From: Candidatus Pelagibacter sp.
Lineage (GTDB): Bacteria > Pseudomonadota > Alphaproteobacteria > Pelagibacterales > Pelagibacteraceae
Length of the DNA stretch: 36,821 bases
Direction of reading: 5' to 3'
Assembly: GCA_028097945.1 (NCBI GenBank)
Contig: JAOHFJ010000007.1
Coordinates: forward strand, 1-36,821
The notes under the pieces are model-generated. The model did no database searches and was not told the origin of the DNA. It saw only the letters and a list, made by a program, of their open reading frames with translations. The position numbers and the translations under genes are program-made. Shown piece after piece: positions 10,200 through 17,934 of this stretch. Each line of letters opens with the position of its first letter. Within the stretch, counting starts at the first letter, position 1.

Positions 10200-11374
10200 T
10201 ATTTTTCCTTAATAGCCATTTTTTTATTATACCAATTCATAAACATTGAAATTGAAATACTTAAAGTAAGATAAGTAAGCATAGTGATTGAAATTATTTC
10301 AATAGCTCTACCTGTTTGCATTAAAGCTGTTCCAGCAAAAACTAATACTATATCTGGATATGCTATAGCAGCTGCTAAAGATGAGTTTTTTGTTAAATTT
10401 AAATATTGATTTGTAGTTGGTGGAATAATAATTCTTAATGCTTGAGGCATTACTACAAGTTTTAAAATTTGATTTTTATTTAATCCTATACTTGCTGCTG
10501 CTTCTTTTTGACCTTTTCCAACTCCCAGAATTCCAGCTCTAACATTTTCGGCAATAAATGTTGCTGTGTACATTGATAAAGCTAAAGCAAGCGCTATTAG
10601 CTCTGGGATAATACTTACACCACCCTCATAAGTATAAACTGTTGAAGATAATTGTTTTAGAACAGGGTATTCAAAATTAAGAGATACACCGAAAAAAAGA
10701 AATGTAATTAAAGGTATTATTATTAAAGTTGCTAAATAAATAGTTGTTGTAGGTAGTTGTTTTCCAAATTGTTCTCTTTGTTTAGTTGCATAAGAACCAA
10801 TAAAATAAATCGCTATAAATGCAGCTATAACTGATAAAAGAAAAATATTAAAATTAGTCCATATAAATTTTGGTACATACCATCCTTTTATCGTTAAAAA
10901 TGATATATCATTAAAACTTATTCCATTTTCAGGCAAAGGAAGTGCTCTTAAAGCAGCAAAATACCAGAAAAAAATTTGTAAAATCAAAGGTATATTTCTG
11001 AAGATTTCTACATACCACTCAGCTACTTTCGCTATTAAATAATTATCTGATAATCTAGATACTCCTACAAATACTCCAATAATTGTTGCAAAAAATATCC
11101 CAATTACCGAAACTAAAATTGTATTTAATAATCCTACTAAAAATGCTCTTCCGTAAGAATAGGAACCATCGTATTCAATCATTGAAAAAGTAATATCAAA
11201 TGATGCTTCTTGATTTAGAAAACCAAAACCAAAGGATATTCCTCTATTGCCCATGTTAATTTGAGCATTAGTAGCAAAATAAATAATTACAGAAAGTAAA
11301 GCTAAAACAGTTAATGCTTGAGGAATAAAATCTCTAACTCTTTTGTTTTCAATATTTAATTTTTTAAGATTCAT
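10199..11374 (-). CDS. aapQ: General L-amino-acid ABC transporter, permease AapQ
   Basis: A 391-aa HisM-type permease that pairs with AapM. The core begins with GLLNTILVSVIGIFFATIIG near residue 81. It carries YVEIFRNIPLILQIFFWY, and the cytoplasmic EAA loop reads ENVRAGILGVGKGQKEAAASIGLN. A large insertion between TM segments (about 165-250) is typical of AapQ/BztB. It lies 62 nt downstream of aapJ, separated by a strong hairpin-T tract that probably limits readthrough into the permease genes. Confidence 0.93.
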   Translation of the reverse strand: MNLKKLNIENKRVRDFIPQALTVLALLSVIIYFATNAQINMGNRGISFGFGFLNQEASFDITFSMIEYDGSYSYGRAFLVGLLNTILVSVIGIFFATIIGVFVGVSRLSDNYLIAKVAEWYVEIFRNIPLILQIFFWYFAALRALPLPENGISFNDISFLTIKGWYVPKFIWTNFNIFLLSVIAAFIAIYFIGSYATKQREQFGKQLPTTTIYLATLIIIPLITFLFFGVSLNFEYPVLKQLSSTVYTYEGGVSIIPELIALALALSMYTATFIAENVRAGILGVGKGQKEAAASIGLNKNQILKLVVMPQALRIIIPPTTNQYLNLTKNSSLAAAIAYPDIVLVFAGTALMQTGRAIEIISITMLTYLTLSISISMFMNWYNKKMAIKEK

Positions 11375-11389
11375 TTAAAGTGTTAGATT

Positions 11390-11422
11390 AAAAAAAAGGG
11401 CCAGATAAATCCAGCCCTTTTT
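11390..11422 (-). terminator. Intrinsic terminator/attenuator between aapJ and aapQ
   Basis: On the minus strand a 13-bp stem (11410-11422 with 11393-11405; nine perfect outer pairs AAAAAGGGC/GCCCTTTTT, then two G-T wobbles, G-C and A-T) closes a 4-nt loop. It is followed by a T8 tract (complement of A 11390-11397). It starts 14 nt after the aapJ stop. Its position between binding-protein and permease genes suggests partial termination that yields more AapJ than permease. Confidence 0.85.
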
Positions 11423-11436
11423 AATTTTATTAGCAA

Positions 11437-12483
11437 TTATCTTGCTGGTGGTACGTAAAGAATTCCACCTTTAGTCCATAGTTGGTTTGGACCTCTATTA
11501 GGTAAAATTCCAGTATCAGCTATGTGTTTTTTATAGCTTTCACCGTAGTTACCAACTTGCTCGATAATTCTTAAGCTCCATTCGTTATCTAAACCGAATG
11601 CTGCACCTAATTCACCCTCTGAACCTACTAATCTTTTAATTTGTGGGTTTTCAGAGTCTTTTAGGCTAGAAGCATTAGATGAATTTACACCATATTCTTC
11701 TGCTTCGATCATAGTATTTAAAGACCATCTTACGATATCTTCCCATACTGCATCCCCTTGTCTTACAACAGGACCTAATGGTTCTTTAGAAATCGTTTCT
11801 GGTAATACTTTGTGCTCATCTGGATTTGACATCTTTGTTCTTTGTGCTGCTAAACCAGATTTATCTGTTGTGTAAGTATCACATCTTCCAGCATCATAAG
11901 CTTGAACAACTTCATCCGCTTTTTCGAATGCAATTGGTTCATAACTTATGTTTTTAGAATTAAAGAAGTCTCTCATGTTAAGTTCGGTAGTTGTACCTGT
12001 GTTTGTACAAGCAGAAATACCGTTTTTGAAATCATTCACAGAATTAATTCCAGAATTTTTTCTTACCATGAAACCTTGACCATCGTAAAAGTTCACCCCA
12101 ACAAAAGTTAAACCAATGTCAGCGTCTCTTGATAATGTCCAAGTAGTGTTACGTGCAAGTACATCGATTTCACCTGATGTTAAAGCCGTAAATCTTTCTT
12201 TGGCACTCAACGGAGTGTATTTAACTTTGTCTGCATCACCTAGTACAGCTGCAGCTACAGCTCTACATACATCTACATCAATACCAGACCAGTTTCCAGA
12301 TGCATCAGCATTAGAGAAACCAGGTAGACCTTGTGAAACACCACATTTCACAAAACCAGCTTTCTTAGTATTTTCTAAAGTTTTAGATTTTTTTGAACCA
12401 GCTCCTCCTCCGCCTTGGCCGCAAGCGACTAAAAGCAAAGATGCAAATCCAACTAAAATCCAAGTTTTTATTGATTTGATCAT
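11437..12483 (-). CDS. aapJ: General L-amino-acid ABC transporter, substrate-binding protein (probable lipoprotein)
   Basis: A 348-aa SBP_bac_3 protein if started at the ATG at 12483. An in-frame ATG 39 nt upstream exists, but the shorter start is preferred because AGAGGA lies 10 nt before it and the signal sequence then begins MIKSIKTWILVGFASLL. The lipobox LLVAC puts the lipidated Cys at residue 22, followed by a Gly-rich spacer. The AapJ/BztA hallmarks are visible: VKCGVSQGLPGFSNAD, GIDVDVCRAVAAAVLGD, TALTSGEIDVLARNTTWTLSRD, GQGFMVRK and a C-terminal RGPNQLWTKGG. Close soluble homologs are periplasmic, so a lipid anchor would be unusual. It is the first gene of aapJQMP. Confidence 0.93.
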   Translation of the reverse strand: MIKSIKTWILVGFASLLLVACGQGGGGAGSKKSKTLENTKKAGFVKCGVSQGLPGFSNADASGNWSGIDVDVCRAVAAAVLGDADKVKYTPLSAKERFTALTSGEIDVLARNTTWTLSRDADIGLTFVGVNFYDGQGFMVRKNSGINSVNDFKNGISACTNTGTTTELNMRDFFNSKNISYEPIAFEKADEVVQAYDAGRCDTYTTDKSGLAAQRTKMSNPDEHKVLPETISKEPLGPVVRQGDAVWEDIVRWSLNTMIEAEEYGVNSSNASSLKDSENPQIKRLVGSEGELGAAFGLDNEWSLRIIEQVGNYGESYKKHIADTGILPNRGPNQLWTKGGILYVPPAR

Positions 12484-12525
12484 ATTATTATAATCCTCTT
12501 TAGTTATTATTATTGTTAACAATAT

Positions 12526-12546
12526 TTTTGAAACGATGTTTCAAAA
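12526..12546. promoter_or_regulatory. 9-bp perfect inverted repeat in the aapJ upstream region
   Basis: TTTTGAAAC at 12526-12534 and GTTTCAAAA at 12538-12546 are exact complements around a GAT centre. The element lies 43-63 nt upstream of the chosen aapJ start. It could be an operator or a 5'-UTR hairpin; the stem is AT-rich and lacks a T tract, so it is not a good terminator. A second small repeat, AGGAT-TATT-ATCCT (12551-12564), follows. No classical promoter is clear in the 169-nt gap. Confidence 0.45.
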
Positions 12547-12652
12547 CGGGAGGATTATTATCCTTTTTGGTTCGAATTACAATTTTAAGAAGTTACTAAA
12601 TATAGATCGATTCATAAATGATATTCAATATATATGATAATACTACCAAATA

Positions 12653-13670
12653 TTAAGGAATCTTTATCATTTCGGACAATCTACTAATAGTTCGTTTGAA
12701 AACTTCAGAATGTTTAATTGATGAGCCTAATCTTTTTAACTGATCTTCAAGAGATATAGTTAATTTAATTTCTTTTTCATATAAAATGTCAATTAAAGTT
12801 ATAAACCTTAGTTGCTGGTTAGAATTGTCATTATTAAATTTAGGAATTTCTTCAATACACAAATGATTGCAAATGTTAGCTATATTTATGTAATCCTCCG
12901 CACCTAAATTTTGATCACATAATTCTTTAAATTTAAATCTCACAACACCAGAATAAAAATTTTCAATTATAAAATCTCTTCCTTTTGTTGTGATTATTTT
13001 TTTATCTTTATCTTTACCTCTAGTTAATTCACGAAATCTTTGATTAATTCTAAATGATGTTTTTTTATTTAAGGGATAAAAATAATCTTGAAGTGAGTTG
13101 TTATTTGTCATTCGATAATCATCTTTTATAAGCAGTTCTTTTTGAACAGAAAACTTTTCTATTATTGAAATAAACGGTAAAAATTGTTCTCTTTGCAATC
13201 CGTCCCTGTAAAGATCATTTAACTTTGTATTTGTAGTGATTATCATTTTAATTTTTTCTTCAAAAATTATTTCAAACAATTTACCTAATATCATGGCATC
13301 AACAATATTGGTAACCTGAAACTCGTCCAAGTAAATTAAATCATATTTCTTTTTTAGTTTTTTTACAAAAGCACTTATTGTGTTATTATCTTTTTTTTTA
13401 TGTCTGAAATCATGAAAATTAATCATAAATTCATTAAAATGTTGTCTAAGTTTTTTATGTTCAAATTTTTGATATACAAAATCGAGCAACATCGTTTTAC
13501 CGACACCTACCTTTCCACATAAGTAAAAACATAGCTTTTTATCTTTTTTAATAAATTTATTAATAAAAGATTTTTTAGGATTTAAAAAATTATCTTATTT
13601 CTATTTGAGATGAGTTAATTTCAAACTCATTTTGTTCACAAAATTTTTTGAATATGTCTTGTAAATTTAT
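12653..13670 (-). pseudogene. zapE: ZapE (AFG1-like) ATPase, frameshifted before the Walker A motif
   Basis: The main reading frame (12653-13594) encodes the AFG1-like P-loop ATPase that modulates FtsZ rings. It includes GKVGVGKT (Walker A), LHFNEF-type RQHFNEFMINFHDFRH, LIYLDEFQVTNIVDAMIL (Walker B), TTNTKLNDLYRDGLQREQFLPFI and the C-terminal RFITLIDILYE and FKRTISRLSEM. The first ATG in that frame (13492) falls inside the P-loop, and the frame is closed by TAA at 13595-13597 with no ATG, GTG or TTG upstream. The missing N-terminus lies in another frame at 13590-13670: NLQDIFKKFCEQNEFEINSS, then QIEIR, then TAA. It begins at ATA where ATG would be expected, overlapping the galE stop. Removing a single A near 13595 would fuse the two. 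So the gene is either broken in this genome or carries a sequence error. Confidence 0.78.
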
Positions 13671-14641
13671 GTTATTTTTTTTTCCCAGATTATACAACTT
13701 TTTACAATTTTACTAATGTTATTAAATTTTGGTCTCCATTTAATAAATTTTTTAAGTTTTGAATTATCACTAATAACTTTTACCATATCCCCTTTTCTAA
13801 TAGGAAATTTAATTATTTGTAAATTATTATTTGCATATTTTTTGAATTCTCCAATAGCATCTTTAACAGAAATTCCCTTTCCATACCCACAATTTAAAGT
13901 TGTTGATACTTTTTTTTTATCAATTTTAATTAATGTTTTATAGTGAATTTCAGAGATATCAGATACATGTATATAATCTCTAATACATGTCCCATCTTTT
14001 GTTTTATATTTTGTACCGTAAATTTTAAAAATTGGTTTTTTTTTCTGTACTTCTAAAGATAAGTTTTTAAATAATTGATCTCCTTTATTTATTTGACCTA
14101 TCTTGCCTGAAGCACTGGCTCCAGCTACATTAAAATATCTAAGGATACCATAATTAAGTTTATTTTTTTTACAAAAATTTTTAATAATTTTTTCACATTT
14201 TAGTTTTGTTTTTCCGTAAACACTTGTTGGATCAACTTTAGTTTTTTCAGTAACTTTTGTAAAACCGTCCTTATAAACAGCGCATGTTGAAGAAAAAATA
14301 AAGTTTTTTACTTTAGTATTTTTAATTGCTGCTAATAATTTTTTAGTTCCATCAAAATTAATTCTATTATATTTTCCAGGATTTCTCTCACTTTCACCAA
14401 CTGATAAAACAGCTGCCAAATGTATGACTGAGTCTATATTATTTTGATTGATTATTTTATTAATTTTGTTTTTTTTTAATATATCAGTTTTAAAAAATTT
14501 AGCTTTTTTAATAATTAATTTTTTAAAACCAGTTGATAAGTTATCAACTATATAAACTTTTTTTTTATTTTTAATTAAAATTTCAGCAGTGTGTGAACCA
14601 ATGTAGCCTGCTCCTCCGGTTATAAGAATATTTCTCACCAT
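13667..14641 (-). CDS. galE: UDP-glucose 4-epimerase
   Basis: A 324-aa extended short-chain dehydrogenase/reductase. The NAD-binding Rossmann motif GGAGYIGS is at 9-16, the catalytic YxxxK is Y142-K146 (VYGKTK) and the Ser/Thr region is FSSTCAVY at 116-123. RYFNVAGAS and IRDYIHVSDI are GalE hallmarks. It interconverts UDP-glucose and UDP-galactose for surface polysaccharides. It starts 4 nt after the GNAT stop, and its TAA (13667-13669) overlaps the ATA that occupies the zapE start position. Length is slightly below the usual 330-340 aa. The related UDP-GlcNAc or uronate epimerases are possible but less likely. Confidence 0.9.
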   Translation of the reverse strand: MVRNILITGGAGYIGSHTAEILIKNKKKVYIVDNLSTGFKKLIIKKAKFFKTDILKKNKINKIINQNNIDSVIHLAAVLSVGESERNPGKYNRINFDGTKKLLAAIKNTKVKNFIFSSTCAVYKDGFTKVTEKTKVDPTSVYGKTKLKCEKIIKNFCKKNKLNYGILRYFNVAGASASGKIGQINKGDQLFKNLSLEVQKKKPIFKIYGTKYKTKDGTCIRDYIHVSDISEIHYKTLIKIDKKKVSTTLNCGYGKGISVKDAIGEFKKYANNNLQIIKFPIRKGDMVKVISDNSKLKKFIKWRPKFNNISKIVKSCIIWEKKIT

Positions 14642-14645
14642 AGTA

Positions 14646-14903
14646 CTAAACTATATTAAACAACTTCTTTCCTAAAGGGCTTATTGGCTCCTTTGGAATT
14701 AAATCTTTTTTAATTTTTTCTTTTGTTAATTTTAAAAGTTTTTTTGCAAATCCTTTTTTTCTAAAAGCTGGATTAACAAATATATATTCAACTTCTCCTT
14801 TACTATTAAAACGAATAAAGCCTATTGTAGTATTTTTGTTTTTAAAAGTGATAACACCTTCAATTTCACTTTTTTCGTAACTGTATAATAGATTTTCGTT
14901 CAT
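14646..14903 (-). CDS. Small GNAT-family N-acetyltransferase
   Basis: An 85-aa minimal GNAT domain. It has beta strands (GVITFKNKNTTIGFIRFN), then VEYIFVNPAFRKKGFAKKLL, which matches the acetyl-CoA-binding V-x-x-x-x-R-x-x-G-x-A motif, then the helix KLTKEKIKKDL. It is about half the usual GNAT length and lacks the last strands, resembling the YjdJ-type mini GNAT proteins. Its ATG is only 4 nt downstream of the CCA end of tRNA-Arg with no Shine-Dalgarno sequence, so translation may begin on a nearly leaderless mRNA released by tRNA 3' processing. The substrate is unknown. Confidence 0.8.
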   Translation of the reverse strand: MNENLLYSYEKSEIEGVITFKNKNTTIGFIRFNSKGEVEYIFVNPAFRKKGFAKKLLKLTKEKIKKDLIPKEPISPLGKKLFNIV

Positions 14904-14907
14904 AAAA

Positions 14908-14984
14908 TGGCGCGCTCTGGAGGATTCGAACCTCCGACCCTCGGTTTAGAAAACCGATGCTCTATCCAGCTGAGCTAAGAGCGC
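14908..14984 (-). tRNA. tRNA-Arg (TCT)
   Basis: A 77-nt cloverleaf on the minus strand with encoded CCA (complement of 14908-14910). Acceptor GCGCTCT (14984-14978) pairs with AGAGCGC (14918-14912). The anticodon stem CGGTT/AACCG closes the loop TTCTAAA-type sequence with anticodon TCT, which reads AGA/AGG and suits this AT-rich genome. The T arm is GGAGGTTCGAATCCTCC. It is embedded among same-strand genes: 18 nt after fbpC and 4 nt before the GNAT gene. Confidence 0.95.
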
Positions 14985-15002
14985 ATGAATAATATCTTTT
15001 AC

Positions 15003-16061
15003 TTAAAAACACACTAGATGGTCAATATAAATCGGTGTTTTAACTCCAAATTTTTCTTCAACCTCATGTTGATGAATATGATGTGAGTGAACAAATACAG
15101 GTATTAAATCATCGTTTTTAGTTTTTAGAGTATAAATAAAATTTGTTCCTCTAAACTTTCTATCAATTATTTCTAATTTTAAATCGCTTTTATCATCATG
15201 TTCTAGGTCATCAGGTTGCACTAATAGTTTTACAGCGGTTCCTTTTTTATATTTTTTTACAAAATTACCTTTTATGACACCTAAACATTGATGTTCTACA
15301 CTGTTTTCATCTAAAACTTTTGCATCAACGAGTATGCCTCTATTCAAAAAATTAACTACCTCTATGGAATTTGGATAATGATAAATATTATAGGGCGTAT
15401 CAAACTGCTTCATTGTTTGGCTTAAGAGTATTCCGCAATAATCGGCCATATAAAAGGCTTCATACGAGTCATGAGTAACTATGATTGTAGTGATTTTTTT
15501 TTCTTTTAAAATTTTTTTAATATTTTGCTGCAATTCAACTTTTAAGCTTTCATCCACATTTGAAAAAGGTTCATCAAGTAATAGTAAATCTGGTTTTGAC
15601 ATTAATGATCTTGCCAAAGACACCCTTTGGGCTTCACCAGCACTTACTTGGTGAGGGTATTTTTCTGCCAACCCTTCTAAATGTAAAAGTTTAATCAATT
15701 CATCAGTTTCAAAATTATAATTTGAGTTTCTATTTCTTTTTGCACCAAAATTAATATTTTCTAAAATTGTATAATGTGGGAATAAACTGTTATCTTGAAA
15801 TGAAAGAGCTACATTTCTTTTTTCAGGTTCAATATGATCGACCTCAGATGATAAAAGTTTTCCTTTTAAAAATATTTTTCCTTTTGGAATTTTTTGTAAC
15901 CCAGCGATAGATCTCAATATTGTTGTTTTACCAATACCAGAAGGTCCTAAAAGGCAAATAATATCTCCTTCATTTTTAATAGTAAGATTAAAATCCAAAA
16001 CTTTATTTTTTTTACTAGCAACGAAAGTTGTATTATTAATCTCTAAAAAATTAATAGACAT
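15003..16061 (-). CDS. fbpC: Ferric-iron ABC transporter, ATP-binding protein
   Basis: A 352-aa ABC ATPase. Walker A GPSGIGKT is at 39-46, Walker B LLLLDEP is followed by the D-loop SNVDE, and the switch is IIVTHDSYEAFYMAD. A C-terminal TOBE-like regulatory region starts near 240 (VLDENSVEHQCLGVIKG, VKLLVQPDDLEHDD), as in FbpC/PotA-like proteins. The signature reads VSAGE (139-143) rather than LSGGQ, an uncommon but Ser- and Gly-retaining variant. It lies 15 nt after fbpB. Substrate assignment rests on the operon partner FbpA and the Fur-box promoter. Confidence 0.9.
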   Translation of the reverse strand: MSINFLEINNTTFVASKKNKVLDFNLTIKNEGDIICLLGPSGIGKTTILRSIAGLQKIPKGKIFLKGKLLSSEVDHIEPEKRNVALSFQDNSLFPHYTILENINFGAKRNRNSNYNFETDELIKLLHLEGLAEKYPHQVSAGEAQRVSLARSLMSKPDLLLLDEPFSNVDESLKVELQQNIKKILKEKKITTIIVTHDSYEAFYMADYCGILLSQTMKQFDTPYNIYHYPNSIEVVNFLNRGILVDAKVLDENSVEHQCLGVIKGNFVKKYKKGTAVKLLVQPDDLEHDDKSDLKLEIIDRKFRGTNFIYTLKTKNDDLIPVFVHSHHIHQHEVEEKFGVKTPIYIDHLVCF

Positions 16062-16076
16062 ACATTGAATATAATA

Positions 16077-17699
16077 TTATTTATCAGAAAGTATATGCTT
16101 AGAGGTAAAAAATATTAAAATAGCAGACCAAAAAATAAGAAATAATGAAGGTAATGCTGCCGCTTCTAGTAAATCTTGTGATGCATATGCATAAGCTTTA
16201 GTTGCAAAGGTTTCAAAATTAAAAGGCCTTAATATTAAAGTGATTGGTAATTCCTTGATAATCTCAATCGCAATTAAAATACTAATTAAATAAATACTAT
16301 TTTTTAAATTAGGGAAATGAATTTTTCTAAAAGTTCTAAATTTTGAATATCCTAATAAATAGGAGCTATCATCTATAGATTGATTTATTTTAAGGTAGCT
16401 TGATTTAATTCCATTAAATGCTAAAGAATAAAATCGAATAAAATATGCGGCTATCAATCCAAATATTGAACCAATAAATACACTTTTAATACTAGCTAAA
16501 CCAAAATTGTTAACTAAAATATCACTTATCCAAGAAAAAAAAGAGATAAATGCTACAGCTAGAATTACTCCAGGAATCGCATAACCTGAAATTGAAAACA
16601 TGCTTAAATTATCTAATAATTTGCTTTTTGATATTCTATTTCCAAAGTTAATTAAAAAAGCTAATGAAATTAATACAACACTTGCTATAAACACTAATAA
16701 AAGCGTATTTAAATTTATTTCTAATATGTTTGTATCTTGAATATATTTTGGAAATTTTACTGTCCAGTATATCATTTGGCTTAATGGAAATATAAAACTC
16801 AGTAAAAAAATTAGTGAACAAAAAAATATCGGATAAAGGGATTTTTTCCCTTTTAATTCAATCTTTGGTATTTTTCGAAATCCTGTGTTGGTATTTTGAT
16901 GATATTTGGCTCCGCCTCTTGAATAATTTTCTAATAAAAATAAAGAAAGTATAATGATTAAAAGTATAAAAGATAATTTGTTTGCTGTATTTAAATCATC
17001 AAAAGCTAACCAGGAATTATAAATTCCTGTAGTTAAGGTTGATACACTGAAGAAAGACACTGTTCCAAAATCAGACAAACATTCCATAGCTACCAAAGAC
17101 AATCCAGCTACGATTGCGGGTCTTGCTGATGGAAGTATTATTCTGAAAAAACTCTCTTTTGCCGTTAATCCTAAATTTTTACTCACTTCAATTAAGTTGT
17201 TAGATTGATGATAAAATGAAGCTCTAGTTAAAACATAAACATATCCAAATAATGAAAAAGACATAGATATAATGGCTCCAAACATTCCATCGAATTTTGG
17301 TATATGTTTATTATAATTATACTCACCAAATACCCATGTTAATAAAGAGAATAAAGAACCATAATTTTCAAAAAAAGCAGTTAATGAATATGCATAAATA
17401 TAAGCAGGTACTGCGAATGATAATATTAATGCCCATTTAAAAAAATTTACTCCCCAAAAATTATAAAACGATACAAAGTAAGCTGAGAGTACTCCAAAAA
17501 AAAATGTGAAAAATAAAACTCCGATTAATATTGTTGCAGAATTTATTATATAATCTTTTAAAAATGTTGTTTTTAAAAGCTCCATATACTCACTTGTAGA
17601 ACTAAAATAGCTTGAAAAGACAGTTAATATTGGAAGTGCTACAAATAAAGATACTATGAATGAACTTATGAACCAAAAATTTGGTTTTTTATTTGTCAT
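16077..17699 (-). CDS. fbpB: Ferric-iron ABC transporter, permease
   Basis: A 540-aa polytopic protein with two homologous halves of about six membrane helices each, the fused FbpB/AfuB/SfuB arrangement. Each half has a coupling EAA loop: LIEVSKNLGLTAKESFFRIILPSARPAIVAG in the first and INQSIDDSSYLLGYSKFRTFRKIHFPNLKNS in the second. I chose the ATG at 17699 (MTNKKPNFWF). The frame can be extended 12 codons to a TTG at 17735, but that extension has no good ribosome binding site. It lies between the 56-aa CxxC ORF and fbpC and should form the inner-membrane Fe3+ channel. Confidence 0.9.
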   Translation of the reverse strand: MTNKKPNFWFISSFIVSLFVALPILTVFSSYFSSTSEYMELLKTTFLKDYIINSATILIGVLFFTFFFGVLSAYFVSFYNFWGVNFFKWALILSFAVPAYIYAYSLTAFFENYGSLFSLLTWVFGEYNYNKHIPKFDGMFGAIISMSFSLFGYVYVLTRASFYHQSNNLIEVSKNLGLTAKESFFRIILPSARPAIVAGLSLVAMECLSDFGTVSFFSVSTLTTGIYNSWLAFDDLNTANKLSFILLIIILSLFLLENYSRGGAKYHQNTNTGFRKIPKIELKGKKSLYPIFFCSLIFLLSFIFPLSQMIYWTVKFPKYIQDTNILEINLNTLLLVFIASVVLISLAFLINFGNRISKSKLLDNLSMFSISGYAIPGVILAVAFISFFSWISDILVNNFGLASIKSVFIGSIFGLIAAYFIRFYSLAFNGIKSSYLKINQSIDDSSYLLGYSKFRTFRKIHFPNLKNSIYLISILIAIEIIKELPITLILRPFNFETFATKAYAYASQDLLEAAALPSLFLIFWSAILIFFTSKHILSDK

Positions 17700-17739
17700 C
17701 CGTAGGGGTTTAAGGCTTGATTTTAAAAACGTCAATTAC

Positions 17740-17910
17740 TTATTTTTCTTTAAATATTGAAGAAACAATATTTTTAATCTCTTGAATTTTAATTTCTGAT
17801 AGATCTCTCTTGGCTATTTTCCTTTTCATCTTTTTTACTTCATTCATACAAGGCGAACATCCAGTTTTTAAACTGCTCAAATTTTTATCTTTTTTAAATG
17901 TTCGCCTCAT
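17740..17910 (-). CDS. 56-aa Lys-rich protein with a CSPC motif, in the iron operon
   Basis: An ATG-TAA frame of 57 codons between fbpA and fbpB, on the same strand, 24 nt after the fbpA stop and 4 nt before the possible TTG start of fbpB. The protein is strongly basic, has no membrane helix, and has one cysteine pair, GCSPCM at residues 17-22. The C-terminal two thirds form a charged amphipathic helix (NEVKKMKRKIAKRDLSEIKI). I do not recognise a family. Location and the C-x-x-C pair suggest metal or redox binding linked to iron uptake, which is inference. There is no clear Shine-Dalgarno sequence, and its first 60 nt coincide with a nested stem-loop. Confidence 0.6.
   Translation of the reverse strand: MRRTFKKDKNLSSLKTGCSPCMNEVKKMKRKIAKRDLSEIKIQEIKNIVSSIFKEK
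17851..17907 (-). other. Nested stem-loop after fbpA, overlapping the start of the 56-aa ORF
   Basis: A perfect 10-bp inverted repeat, AGGCGAACAT (17851-17860) and ATGTTCGCCT (17898-17907), encloses a second perfect hairpin, CAGTTT-TT-AAACTG (17862-17875). On the mRNA the outer stem begins immediately after the AUG of the 56-aa ORF. It has no T tract, so it is not a classical terminator. It may stabilise the fbpA mRNA 3' end or control translation of the downstream genes, as hairpins do after the other two binding-protein genes here. Confidence 0.55.
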
Positions 17911-17934
17911 AAATTAATTAACAACTTAGGAGTT

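Noticed and set aside
12116..12493. A 125-aa open frame on the + strand opposite aapJ
   Set aside because: It is the antisense shadow of a strongly recognised gene, has Ser/Ala/Pro-rich composition unlike the other proteins here, and has no ribosome binding site.
12484..12522. Upstream ATG extending aapJ by 13 residues
   Set aside because: The extension (MLTIIITKEDYNN) would precede a good signal sequence with charged residues, and the Shine-Dalgarno site fits the downstream ATG.
12653..13492. Taking the 279-aa frame as a complete ZapE starting at its first ATG
   Set aside because: That ATG lies right after the P-loop Lys-Thr, so the protein would lack Walker A. Upstream codons clearly encode GKVGVGKT in the same frame.
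17700..17735. TTG start extending fbpB by 12 residues
   Set aside because: It has no convincing ribosome binding site, and the family alignment begins near the ATG at 17699. It is kept only as an alternative.
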